Shown piece after piece: positions 37,433-48,845 of a DNA stretch of 64,000 nt. Made by a program: the position numbers and the translations under genes. The notes under the pieces are model-generated. The model saw only the letters and a list, made by a program, of their open reading frames with translations, did no database searches and was not told the DNA's origin. Numbering within the stretch: the first letter of the stretch is position 1; each line of letters begins with the position of its first letter. Origin of the DNA: Cryptomeria japonica (taxonomy: Eukaryota > Streptophyta > Pinopsida > Cupressales > Cupressaceae); the NCBI RefSeq assembly GCF_030272615.1, contig NC_081415.1, positions 373,837,009 to 373,901,008 on the forward strand, in the 5' to 3' direction.

Positions 37433-39384
37433 TGTTGTTCATCAAAACTAATTAGCCCAAGTTCACTTGCAATCTTTCTATGAAATGGCCAAATTTCACT
37501 CTATAGAATACATTAGGATTTGGACAACATAACATAGGACCCTAATTGATCCTCCTACACTTCAGGTTCTGCTAGACCTAGGGGGGACACCCTTTTGATG
37601 CATTAAATACAACAATTACAAACATATGACTGCATCAACAATAAGCAGATAAATCATTCCACAAACTCACACAATTAGGCACACACTACAGATTGGCTAA
37701 ATCTGTATAAACCATAGATGAAACAGAGCTTGGAATGAAAAAAATAAAAACCCCTAAACATGAAGGGAAATAGATTTTTCTTTAAATTTGTAAATCTGAA
37801 ACTATCCCCAAATCTTTCAAAGACCAGTGCCTTGTTCATTGGGCAATAGAGTCACACACAGAACTGCAAAATGCAAATCACAACTTCAAATTTGTTTTCC
37901 TTAAACAATATCCCTACATCAATACCTTATACCAATGCATTACTCAATTCATTCACAAAATTATCAGATCTGGGACACATTCCATTATTCATGACTGATT
38001 ACAGAGTTTAAAACCTTCATTGAAGGATTCCTACAAACAATCAAACAATCTCCTTGAAATTGACAAATTTTATCCTCCTTAAGGATTCAATTTATAACAA
38101 TAAAATACATGCCTAGAGACAATTTTGTGGGAAATTTACTCATGCTTGACACAAGTAAGCTCTGCAACTAGAAAACAATCTGCCATCCTGCAATGTAACC
38201 TCTCTACCCTGAAACAAACCAAAGAGCTTTCACAAATTTGGGTCAAGAAGTTCAGAACTTGAAGCCATGAATCTGGATCACTTCCTTTGACAATTCTAGA
38301 ACCCTTACAATTGAGAAGAAATGGGAATAAGAAGAGGAGGGAAAAAGATCAAATCTGCATAACACACTGCCAAGTGTCTTCTTTTCTAACTGAAATTCAT
38401 TTTCTTCCTCCTTCCCGTGGAAACTTCTCTCAAAATATCCCATATTTGTTAAAACAAAATACATCTTTGAATTTATCATTCCGAGAGCTTTTCGGTGATA
38501 TATAATACTTGCTATTTCGGAATAAAATTAGGCTCTGAGCGAATTAATCACTCATGTGCCTCTGTCATTTAAATTTTTCAATTTTTTCCTATAGTCTGCA
38601 CTATATCATTAACTTTGATTTTTCACCTTTTAAACTCCTAACGCCCTGCCACGTGGTGGCTTATGATTCGCTGATGGGGTCCATGGGGCACCACCTAGGA
38701 TGCCACATCATCTTTTGCCACTTGTCTGCCTCATCACTGCCACTGGACTACTTGCTTGTCACCACCTCAACTACCATGTAAACGGGACCCGTGAGCTGGA
38801 CCTCCACCTGGACCTGCCATGTCACCTTTCGCCACTTCGTGAAGGGTAACAGGCATGCATCTTTGGCTCACGAAATCATGTGCACCGTTGGATCTTCTGC
38901 AACCTGCTCACTCTTTAACCTTCGCGGATCTTCTGCAACTTGCTCACTCTTTAACCTAGCCTAACCTTCGCTTTTCCACACATGATTTTTGCCATTTTGC
39001 AAAGGGTAAGTTTCGATCATCTTCCCTTCGTGAATCAATGCGCACCATAGATCTTCGATGAACTTGCTCACCAGTTAATCCATTCTTCCTCTGCAAAATT
39101 TGCCTAGGGAATTGTGCCTACGTGAGTGGGGTCCACCTGGTCACCTCAAGAAGCACACTCATGTGCATGGGGTCCGCTTGGGTGCCCAACCGACATCTTG
39201 TGTCAAAAGCCCTTAAGGCTTTGACACTATACTAGTGTGGAGTTTTAGTTTTAAATACAAAAGAGTTCGCCCACCCAGCCAATGTGGGATAATGCGTTTA
39301 GCCTAGAACTTGAAAGTTTTTCTGAGTGGCTGCTAATGGAGGAACTGGCAATACACTTAGCCATTGCATTTGCTTGAAGGGGCT

Positions 39385-39753
39385 TCATTGCCCTCCATCT
39401 TCAACTTTCATTGCCAAATTCCTCTCAAGTTCATGATAAAGACGTTCCGTAATTTTTTTGCTTGTCACATGTTTCCCCTTATGCCCCACAAATGGTGAAG
39501 TATTAATTGAAAATGCCAAATTCACAATAGGTTCTTCAATTTTAATTCTAGGCAAAGCTAAGCCATCAAATTTATCTACCAGAGTTTCACCAATAAGGAC
39601 ATCATTTATACCACAGACAACACAAATATCTCCAGCTTCGACCATTTTAGCTGGAACTTTTGTAAAATTCTCATCTACAAATAGTTCACTGACTTTATCC
39701 AATCTAAAGTTTCCATTTGATGTACACACCTTTATCTCCATACCTCTGTGCAC
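39385..39753 (-). pseudogene. typA: Captured TypA/BipA fragment (LTR copy 2, open reading frame)
   Basis: 122 codons open from ATG to stop, homologous to the fragment at 32190-32575: HRGMEIKVCTSNGNFRLDKV, SELFVDENFTKVPAKMVEAGD, GINDVLIGETL, LALPRIKIEEPIVNLAFSI, TSPFVGHKGKHVTSKK, YHELERNLAMKVEDG. It covers domain II and the start of the next domain; without the G domain it cannot be a working GTPase. GCATTTGCTTGAA repeats lie on both sides (39366 and 39775). It is located in U3, upstream of the probable TATA box. Confidence 0.88.
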
Positions 39754-39828
39754 AGCAGGGAGGAGTTGCTAATTGCATTTGCTTGAAAGCTTCTTTTGCT
39801 GAAGTTTAAATGCTACCCTTACCTCCAT

Positions 39829-40095
39829 TTATTTAACACATAGGGAGGAGACCACACCATGCTGCCTGCAGTTCTCATCCACCATGTAGAGGGATATTGG
39901 TGCATTGTTTAACATGGCCAATTTATTATTATGTTTGAAAGTTCTGCAACCTTCCTCACCAGTCATGCAGAGGGTAATTTGCTTTGAGTTTGAAGCCTCT
40001 GTCAAAGCTACTTGCTTCTTGTTTATATGCTCTCCAAACTCCACTCAGAGGGGAAATAGGATGGCATCATGAGGGGAATGTTTGAATGGTATTCA
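39829..40095. other. Extra segment only in the 5' giant LTR
   Basis: Absent from the 3' LTR, where TTTATTTAA joins directly to TAACAGTTGC. The minus strand has a 71-codon ORF (40044-39829) that I do not recognise. It may be another captured fragment lost from the 3' LTR. Confidence 0.45.
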
Positions 40096-40458
40096 ATTTC
40101 AAATAACACTTGCTTCATGTTTAACGTGGCTTCTTCAATTCCATGTGTGGAGGATGCTTTTGACTGTTATTTCTTTCCTCATAAGGCCTGCAACTATTAT
40201 TATTGACCTTAATTGAAGGCCTGGGGTTTGTATCTTCAAAGTCTTGTTCACTCTTTGGCCCTGCCATTCAGTCCTATGACTGTTATGACATCCTTGGAAT
40301 ATCTATATATACTACCTTTATTGGCTTTATGGCTGAGTGTGGCCTTAGTTTGAATACTTTATTGAGCACTGGCATTCATTCTTTCAATCCTTAGTTAGGT
40401 TCATAAGGAAACAGTACCACCAGCTACTGGAAAAGTAGAAAAACCATTTCTTAAGGAA

Positions 40459-41316
40459 ATGCAAACACAAACAGACCTACCAGAGGTCAATACAAGCTTG
40501 GTTACTTCCATTGGCGGTACTCAGAATGTTGGTTCATCATCAGGCTACAAATCAACTAATGTGACTGAGGTACTCTTAGATTCAATTAAAAAGATAACAG
40601 ATTGCAGCTCACAAGCTTATAAGGCAATTGATGACACCATACCAATTTTGAAGGTAATTGCTCCTAACTGTAATATAGACAATAAAGATTCTTTAGGACA
40701 ACTTGATACCTTGTGTAAATATATCACAGAGAACATTGAGAAAATAAAGGAAGAGACATTGAAGGACAAACTAGAAATTGAAAAACAAAGATTCTTTGAT
40801 GAGCAGATAAAGAAGTGTACTAGAGATTTTGACACACTTGTACCGGAACTATGTAATTTATTAAAAGAGTACAAAACTCTATACAAAGACACCTGTAAGA
40901 CAAACCTTTTAATTGTAGATATAGATAAGAAGATGAACAAAGTACAGGATGAAATCTATAAACTTGCAGATAATTTTGTTAACTCACCTGATACATTATC
41001 AGTTTTTGAACAGAAGATAGCAAATTTTGAGGAAGAATTACTTAAATTGGAAAGAGAAAAAGAGAGAATAGTGAATAAGGCAAAGCATCTGAGATTAAAA
41101 CTAAGTCCAAGATTGGACTATTTAGCATCATTACAGAAGGAAGTATCTGAGGCACTAATACAGGGACAGAAAACACCGCCAGAGCATTTGCAGCATCTCA
41201 CCGGTATAGCTAAAAGAACAAAGACAACAATAAGAGATAGTAAAAAGTTTATGGAGAGTATAAACTTGATTTTGGTGGATCTATTTCAAATTATAACTAC
41301 CCAGTTACAAGGTTGA
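40459..41316 (+). CDS. Coiled-coil ORF just before the 3' LTR of a Sirevirus-like element
   Basis: 285 codons, intact; the open frame extends about 20 codons upstream to the truncated edge at 40396, so the true start may be missing. It is Lys/Glu/Leu-rich and mostly helical, with heptad-like stretches (EQKIANFEEELLKLEREKER; IEKIKEETLKDKLEIEK). I see no signal peptide or membrane segment. It ends 200 bases before the polypurine tract and LTR, the position of the env-like ORF of Sireviruses. It is not recognisable as Env; a structural or gag-like role is equally possible. It is one of the few long undamaged ORFs in the window. Confidence 0.6.
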   Translation: MQTQTDLPEVNTSLVTSIGGTQNVGSSSGYKSTNVTEVLLDSIKKITDCSSQAYKAIDDTIPILKVIAPNCNIDNKDSLGQLDTLCKYITENIEKIKEETLKDKLEIEKQRFFDEQIKKCTRDFDTLVPELCNLLKEYKTLYKDTCKTNLLIVDIDKKMNKVQDEIYKLADNFVNSPDTLSVFEQKIANFEEELLKLEREKERIVNKAKHLRLKLSPRLDYLASLQKEVSEALIQGQKTPPEHLQHLTGIAKRTKTTIRDSKKFMESINLILVDLFQIITTQLQG

Positions 41317-41517
41317 AACTACAAACTCTACTGACATCTTGATAACCTTTGTCATTGATGCCAAAGGGGGATTAGTGGGATGAGAAATTTCAACATCACA
41401 GGAATCATATGCTTAGGGGGAGCACACACATTTTTGGTAACATTTTTGGACTTCACATTTTTGGATACACTTTTGAAATTTCTCATGAGTGTTGCCATCA
41501 ATGCCAAAGGGGGAGAT

Positions 41518-42314
41518 TGTTGGCATATACACACTCTAATGAGACATTGTATGTGATTGAAGGTTTTGTCATTGATGGCAACCTTACAATCCTATGGCAC
41601 CAACAAGGCATTACACCGGCAAGTTAGTGCACTAGCATCAATGATTAGACTCTACATCGACACCGACACAGAGAAAGGAAGTATACCAACATAGAGGCCA
41701 ACAAGATTTTGCTATATTATATTTTGTTTATTATTGTAAAAACTTTGTAAGCTGACCTAACATGTTGTAAAATGACTCTTATATATAAAAGAGATAATTG
41801 TAGACATTTTGGTAGTAAGGAAGAAAGTGATGTATGCGAATTATTAAGGAAGACCTATTATGCAAAATATAGGGTAAAGGGTTTATGTAAGAAGCAAAGT
41901 AGAAACCGGTACTGAATTAGGCATTATAGATGCTATTGTAAAGCAATACAAGATACTGGATTTGTATAATCCACATTGTAAGTCAATGAGACTTCCCATT
42001 TGAGTAGTGAGCTCTAGGCAGTTGGCCTTCCTGCATGTGCATGCCCCTATTGTAAGTAATATTCTCTTATTGGCCAGTAAGTGGATATTGTGGGTCACAC
42101 ATCCCACCAAGGTTTTTCCCACACTGGGTTTCCTCGTTAAATCCTGTGTCATGGTGTGCTTTTCATGTGGATGTTTTTAATTCTGTTTATTGCATTATTT
42201 CTTGCATACCGGTACACTGTTATAATATATTATGCATGTTTTAAGATAAGAAATTCTGTACACCGGTTAGATACTGATTCACCCCCCCTCTCAGTATCTG
42301 TGGGTATCCTAATA
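41518..42314 (+). repeat. 3' LTR of the Sirevirus-like fragment
   Basis: Starts TGTTGGCATATACACAC directly after the polypurine tract. It contains the inverse of the shared copia LTR core (about 42083-42130) and a C-tract GATTCACCCCCCCTCTCAG (42269-42290) near its end. Confidence 0.8.
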
Positions 42315-43118
42315 GTAGCTTCTCTTTCCGGTATCAAACTGTCAAAGTCTCTTTGACTATATCTTTGCTGCTCTTATTGTCTTGAATTACTACAAGAGCT
42401 GTCCATAGGCATTTTCAAATCATTGTGTTTGTGCCTGAACTATGTTCTTGGATAATCTTATATGGGTTTATTCCTTCTTTTCTTCAAAGTAGCTATGAAT
42501 GGAAAATGATAACTAAACATATGACATATTGACCCCAATTTTCAAAACCATAAAGTTCCATAAAAGCCCAGAATAAACATTCCGACATGACACTCACTGA
42601 GGCAACTTTTACACTTATGCAAAACAGGGCTCCAACTAGCAGCTAAAACATGGACTTGTCAAACCATACAAACTGCAAATAGATTGAGCCTACTAAATTG
42701 AACAAATGGATTAAAAAAGAATTGAAATTTTGCACGAAGGCTCATATTTATTCATAGAATTCAGTGCACTTTGAAATTCTTCATGACAATCAACAGGGCA
42801 AAAGATATAAGCACTCAAAGTAGGCTACATGGTAAAATCTTTATATGTGCCTAAAATGCACTTTCAGCTCACCCCTTTAAATGGGTATTTGATAAACTGA
42901 TCCAAACTGAAATCTGAAAGTTGCAACACACTACATAGGTCAAATGAAAGGTGTACAACAAGTTTCCAAAGCCTTACCCCTTGATGATTAACTGGCTTCA
43001 TTTTACCCTCTCTCTAACTAGGCCATTCAAACTGACTCATTTTATGATCATTCAGAAATGGAGAGCAAAATTTTGAAATGGGCCTCAAAACTTGACTCAA
43101 ATGTAATGAGTCCTAACG

Positions 43119-45960
43119 AAACTGACTTCTTACCCAAAAAGAATGCTGCACCGGTAGTGCTCTTCTGATCATCTACATCACCAACCCAATCAGCACCAGT
43201 GTAGGCACACAACATGAAATCATCATTCCTTAGGTACCATAAACCATAATCCACAGTTCCCTTTAGATATATGAATATCCTCTTAACATTAGTGACATGA
43301 CTCTCCTTTAGATTAGATTGATATCTAGCAGCCATACACACAACTTTTATAATGTCAGGCCTAGTTTGAGTAATATATAACAGTCCACCAACGATAGATT
43401 TGTACAAACTTTGATTAGCTTTTAGAGATTCATCATTTTAAGACAATTTACAACCAGTCACCATAGGAGTTGCAACCGGTTTGGAGTCATCTAATCCAAA
43501 CTTCTTCAATAATTCCTTCACATACTTAGTTTGAGATATGAATATTCCTCTTCTTGTCTGAGCAATCTGCAAACCTAAGAAGAATTTCATCTCACCAATC
43601 ATAGACATCTCAAATTATTTCTGCATATTACCGACAAACTTCATGCCCAAGTCATCATCACCACCAAAAATAATATCATCAACAAAGACTTCAACAATCA
43701 GGATATTATCATTATCAATCTTGAAATACAAATTACTGTTAGCAACACCTTTAATAAATCCCAATTTCAACAAGTATTTATCTAATGTAGCATACCAGGC
43801 TCTAGGAGCTTGCTTTAATCCATAATGATCTTTCTTCAACTTACACACCATGTCTCCATCATTCGATAGTGAAAATCCATCAGACTGTTCAATGTAAACT
43901 TATTTCTCTAGATCACCATTCAAAAAGGTTGATTTGACATCCATCTGATATACCTTGAAATCTTTATAAGCAGCATAAGCAAACAACAATCTAACAACTT
44001 CAAGTCTAGCAACTGAAGTAAAAATCTCCTTATAATCAATTCCTTCTTGCTGTGAATATCCTTTGCAAACCAGTCTAGCTTTATTTCTGACAACTTCATC
44101 GGCTTCATTTAGGTTTTTTTTGAATATCCATTTAGTACCAATAATATTCTTATCCTTAGGTCTAGGCACAAGTTCCCAAGTATTATTATTTTCAATCTGA
44201 TCTAGTTCTTCTTCCATAACTCTCATCCAACTTTCATCTTTAAAAGCTTCAACAACATCTTTAGGCTCAACTTTATAAATCAAACATACTTCTTCAACAG
44301 CTAACCTTATTCTAGTCATCACACCTTTATTCTTATAACCAATAATCTGATTTTCAAAATGATTCAATCTTACATACCTCAGCGTCTTATGTCTGTTCTG
44401 ATTCTCAGCTTCCTGAACATATTCATTGGCGTCAACAACATCCAGATTAACAGTCTCTACTAGATCATTCTGCTTAGGTTTTGTAGGCTAAATAGGATTC
44501 AAAACAACATGTTGACCATCATCATAACCACATGCTCTGATCTCCTTCCCAAGGTTACCATCCACCTTCACATTTGCACTTTCAATTATATTTCTCAATC
44601 TCTTATTGTAGCACCGGTAGGCCTTGCTCTTAGTTGAATATCCCAAGAAAATACATTCATCACTTCTAGCATCAAACTTTCCTATATCCTCATCTCTTTT
44701 GATACAACATTTGGTACCAAATACTTTGAAATATCTTATTGTAGGAACATGACCAAACCAAAGCTCATAAGGAGTCTTACATGTATCACCTTTGATATGA
44801 ACTCTGTTAAATTTGTTTAAACAATAGTGCGAATGGATTTTCTCCAGTAGACCTTCTGAACATTTCTTTCAATTAGCAGAGTCCTTGCAGCATCCAAAAC
44901 AGTTCTGTTCTTCCTCTCAACAACTCCATTTTGCTGAGGGGTTCTAGGAGCAAATAATTGTCTTCTAATTCCATGCATCTCATAGAATGAGTTGAACTCA
45001 CCGGAACAAAATTCTCCACCTCTATCAGATCTCAGACATTTCACCTTCAATCTAGACTCAATTTCCACCTTTGCTTTGAATATCTTGAATTTATCAAATG
45101 CTTCTGATTTCTCCTTAAAAAAGGTAATCCACATCATTCTAGAATAATCATCAATTAACGACATAAAATATCTATTACCCTGCACACTTCGAACATTTGT
45201 AGGTCCCATAGGTCACTATGCACAAGATCTAGTAGTCTACCAGATGTATATTGTTTGCTCTTGAAATAAATTCTTGTTTTCTTACCCTACTGACATTCCT
45301 TACATACCGAATTAGTAGGCATAACAATCTTAGGTAGATCTCTAACAACTTGTGTAGAACAGATCTTAATCATTGAATCAATGTTTACATGACACATCCT
45401 CCTATGCCATAACCAACTCTCATCTATCTTAGCAATCAAACAAATTTTCTCACCAACATTCAAATGAAAAATGTTACCTTCAGTCTTAGTCCTAGATGCA
45501 ATCTCTATACCAGAGGCATTCAAGATCTTCAATTTACCATCCTTGAATTGTAGGTCATAACCCTTATCAAGCACCTGTCCAACACTCAAAAGGTTATGCT
45601 TCAAACCTTCAATGTACAAGACATCATCAATGTTATGCTTACCATCAAAAGAAATAGAACCTCTCCCACATATTACATAGGCTTTGTCATCTTTAAATAT
45701 AACTATTCCACCATCATATCTTTCCATGCTTACAAATTTTATTTTATCACCAATCATATGATGTGAACAACCATTGTCAATCACCCATTCATACTTTTCT
45801 TCTACCTTAGCATCCAAATCTTTCTCCTCAACAAAACAATTAGTGGAATCAATAGGTACATGTCTATCTTCTTTAATGGCAATAAACACAACTTCATCTC
45901 CTTCTGATTCATCAACTGTAACACCTTCATCTGCAGCATAATAATAATTCTTCCGGTTCC
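43119..45960 (-). pseudogene. Copia B pol: protease end, integrase, RT, RNase H start
   Basis: Block 45889-45287: protease-type VIDNGCSHHM (DSG changed to DNG), then 'KHNLLSVGQVLDKGYDL' and the integrase zinc finger WHRRMCHVN...CKEC. Block 45209-44817: integrase core with DDYSR, 'CLRSDRGGEF' and NGVVERKNRTV, so all three acidic residues remain. Block 44367-43900: RT start '[20 protein letters not shown]', [15 protein letters not shown]. Block 43851-43615: LKQAPRAWYA and VFVDDIIFGG with the VDD box intact. Block 43407-43119: RNase H start, continued at 30242-29879. Broken by stops. Confidence 0.9.
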
Positions 45961-45967
45961 TAAACTT

Positions 45968-46938
45968 CTAGTTAGACTTATAAGGATTATCATACTTCTT
46001 GTGCTTCTCATATCTATCATTCTTATTATGCTTATCAAACTTATCATGCCTGTCATACTTAGCCATTCTATCTGGGCATCTAGAAGAAAAATTTCCTATC
46101 TTATTACAAGAGAAACATTTCAAAGGCAACTTTCCATCATACTTACCGACACCTTTAGGCAATCTCTAGGCAATCAATGCTTCAAGCTCATCAAGCTCTC
46201 TTTCTTGCTCTTCAATCTTCTCTCTCTCTCTCTCTCATATCTGGATATTCTACACTCATTAGGATCATACTTCTACTTACCAGATACAGACGTAGATGCT
46301 CTAAATGTTGTCTTAGACTTTCCATGTGATTTTCCAAATTCACTTAGCTCAAATGCATCAAGCTTTCCAACCAACATATCTCTTGTCACTATAGTCACAC
46401 TTCCGATCTCATCAATAGTAGCAACCTTTTGTTTATAAGCAGGAGACAAAGATCTAATCACTTTAGCAACAATTTCATCTTCCTTAATGCTTTCACTGAC
46501 AAATCTGATACCTAGGACAAGGTCATTTACCTTAGCCATAAAAGAGTGTATGTTCTCATCATCTCTCATCTTCAATGTCTCATATTTCCCTTTCAAGCTT
46601 TGCAACTTAGCAACTTTCACCTGTTTGTCACCTTCATATAGGATCTCAAGCTTCTCCCACATCTCACGTGTGGTCTGAAGTCCCATAACATTTGTCATCT
46701 CTGAATCAGTGAGGTCACTAAGCAATGATTCCTTCGCTCTGATGTTATATTCTGCTTCCTTAACCTCATCCAGAGTAGATGGTCCATTCTGAGGAGCAAC
46801 ATAGGGATACTTTGTAATATTCTAGTAATATTGTCCAAGACATTTCAAATGCATCTCCATCTAGTTCTTCCATATAGTATAGTTGTTTCCATCAAACCTC
46901 AAACTATCCTTCTTAAAAAGAATACCTTGAGCTGCCAT
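45968..46938 (-). pseudogene. Copia B gag with zinc knuckle
   Basis: The likely ATG is at 46938 (MAAQGILFKKDSLRFDGNN), with a TAG after WKN. The UBN2-type core 'LQSLKGKYETLKMRDDENIH' and 'DEIVAKVIRSLSPAYKQKV' lies at 46725-46273. Zinc knuckle at 46162-45968: CFSCNKIGNFSSRCPD, with the His replaced by Asn. A Lys/His/Asp repeat (KHNKND..., KHKKYD) follows. Confidence 0.85.
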
Positions 46939-46980
46939 CCCAGATCTCCTCAAGCGATTAAGCTTCTACTAGAGGATCTA

Positions 46981-46992
46981 ACTTTGATACCA
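46981..46992 (-). promoter_or_regulatory. Primer-binding site of copia B
   Basis: Minus strand TGGTATCAAAGT, two bases from the 5' LTR end (...CTAACA). It is near the initiator-Met tRNA complement usual for copia (TGGTATCAGAGC). Confidence 0.85.
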
Positions 46993-47932
46993 ATTGTTAG
47001 CAGCAGCCAAGAAGGAAGATTGAGAGGGTGGGGGGGTGAATCAATCTTCACTAAAATATAAAACTTAAAGCACAATAAAATATCTAACAAACTGCAACAA
47101 TAAACAGATAAGCAAATTAACAGTACAACACACAACACCAAGATTTTTGACGTGGAAAGCCCAGTTAAGGGAAAAACCATGGTGGGAACCTACCCATAGT
47201 AAGATGATACTCTGCAGTAGTATGTGAAAATGTTACAATGGGGAATGCACATGCATTTAGGCACACTTCCTATAGCTCACTGCTCAAAATATATTTTCCT
47301 AGAAGGCCACAACCCTTAAGGAAGTCTCACTGACTTACAATAAGATTCAGTTTGCAATCCAAAAGAAGTGAACTAAAATAATAGCATCTTTAAATGCCTG
47401 ATTACAGTTCTAGTTAAGCATAGATGTCTACCCTGCAAAACTAATCTCACCTCAAACTCAACATTGAAAGATAAATCACTTGTTCACACACAAACCTCTC
47501 TCTAATAATGCAGACACAACATCTACATCCAAACTACATGAATAACTCACCTATATATACAAATCATCAACCTTGATAACAAGGTCAGCTAAACCCTCAA
47601 CCCTCAATTACAAAATTACATCACACAATACAAAGATCGACCAATAGACCAATATAATGATTTACATGACAGAACATGGACCTAATTCAAATTCCCAAAT
47701 GATCAACTCCACTGGAAATCACACCAAGATCAACCACAACATGCTACACCACCAAAAATAGCGCATAACATGAAAGTCAATATCGCTTGATAAAAAACCA
47801 CCAAGAACTCGCACAACGATCAATGCGGATCACCAAAAAAAATAGGACAGGACTAGGAAATACCTGCAACTATGTTAGAATCATCCGAAACAACTGCACC
47901 AACACCACTTTTCAAATCTTCATCTGTCAACG

Positions 47933-48845
47933 TGTTGGGTCTCAAATCAACAGATTGGATAGGTTCTAAGGAAATGCCAACTCCTATGATCAAACCCTCC
48001 AATTGACTTGGCCAACATATAGAGTGAACCTGTTTGGTTACTATCTCTCTCACTTTAGGCTCTGCAGGACCTAGGCGGGTATACCTATTCACTGAATGTC
48101 ACCAATAACCAGTGCCTTTTATAGCAGATTTATTAACCTAATCTGATATCTCCAGATCTTGAAATGGCATGAGTTCCTTGAATGGAGATATAGCAGATGA
48201 GTTCAAGATTGTTGTTGTAATAACTGTTTGTCTTATGTTTCTTAATCACTTCTATTGCTTATTAAAATAATCAGTTATGAATGAAATGATGAGTGCAACT
48301 TGTAATCTAGCCAGTGCCTTCTTTGCTGTTTGGGTTACAGAGTCATTACACTTTTCTTTAGGACTTATGGTGTGAACCTGTGAGACAGTTTTTTAATTCA
48401 TCCCTTTATGAACCTGTCAGTTATTATTTCTTTTGGAACCAAATGAATGCTTATATCATATGCTGATTGAGTGAATTTAACCCTACCCTTAAGGGACCAG
48501 TCAATTAAGCTTTGCAAGGAACAATCACAATCCGCAAGCAAAACTTTTGTTGCAACATTATAATATAAAACATAGATCTAATCTTAAGAACATGAATAAC
48601 CTTATCTTATCAGACAATATCACAGACGATTGCCAAAAGAAAATGAAATGATCCACAACACATATGCAGAGAAACAGTTGATCAAAATTTGTATTCCATT
48701 ATAGTTTGTATACAGAAGACTTACAGGCTGTCATCTATCGCTATCTTCATCTTATCTAATCACTATCGCCCTATATTACAAAAATCATTCTCATATATAT
48801 ATGAGGATGAAGACTTTTCATGAAGAGACACGACTTTTTGAAACA
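47933..48845 (-). other. Sequence downstream of copy 3
   Basis: No ORF of note. A short palindrome TCATATATATATGA stands at 48791-48804, about 45 bases past the stop codon. Confidence 0.5.

Larger units (their letters stand above)
40395..42314 (+). mobile_element. 3' fragment of a Sirevirus-like copia element
   Basis: Plus-strand insertion in the 5' giant LTR. Its left edge (40395) is where homology to the other LTR stops (CAATCCTT); its right edge (about 42314) is where it resumes (GTAGCTTCTCTTTCCGG). It holds the end of the internal region with one long ORF, duplicated polypurine motifs (CCAAAGGGGGATTAG near 41360, CCAAAGGGGGAGAT at 41504-41517) and one LTR. It is 5' truncated, with no clear target duplication. 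Confidence 0.8.
30243..43118 (-). mobile_element. Giant-LTR, gag-only (non-autonomous) gypsy-type retrotransposon
   Basis: LTRs at 30243-34484 and 37433-43118 flank an internal region of only 2.9 kb with a gag and a long acidic ORF; no protease, RT or integrase was found. The flanks AAACC (30238-30242) and AAACT (43119-43123) are a one-mismatch 5-bp target duplication, and copia B RNase H reads on across the site. Termini: the consensus of three copies suggests TGTTGGGACTCATT...GAACAACA. It probably depends on an autonomous relative such as the gypsy at 8221-14580, with which it shares gag homology and the internal 3' edge. Confidence 0.88.
37433..43118 (-). repeat. Giant LTR (5' copy) with nested insertion and deletion
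   Basis: Matches 30243-34484 in order. It contains a 1.9-kb Sirevirus-like fragment (40395-42314), lacks the 735-base block, and has about 265 bases (39829-40095) absent from the 3' LTR. Visible substitutions between the two LTRs suggest the insertion is not recent. Confidence 0.9.

Noticed and set aside
46221-46240. CT microsatellite in copia B gag
   Set aside because: Short simple repeat inside a coding remnant; nothing beyond slippage is needed to explain it.
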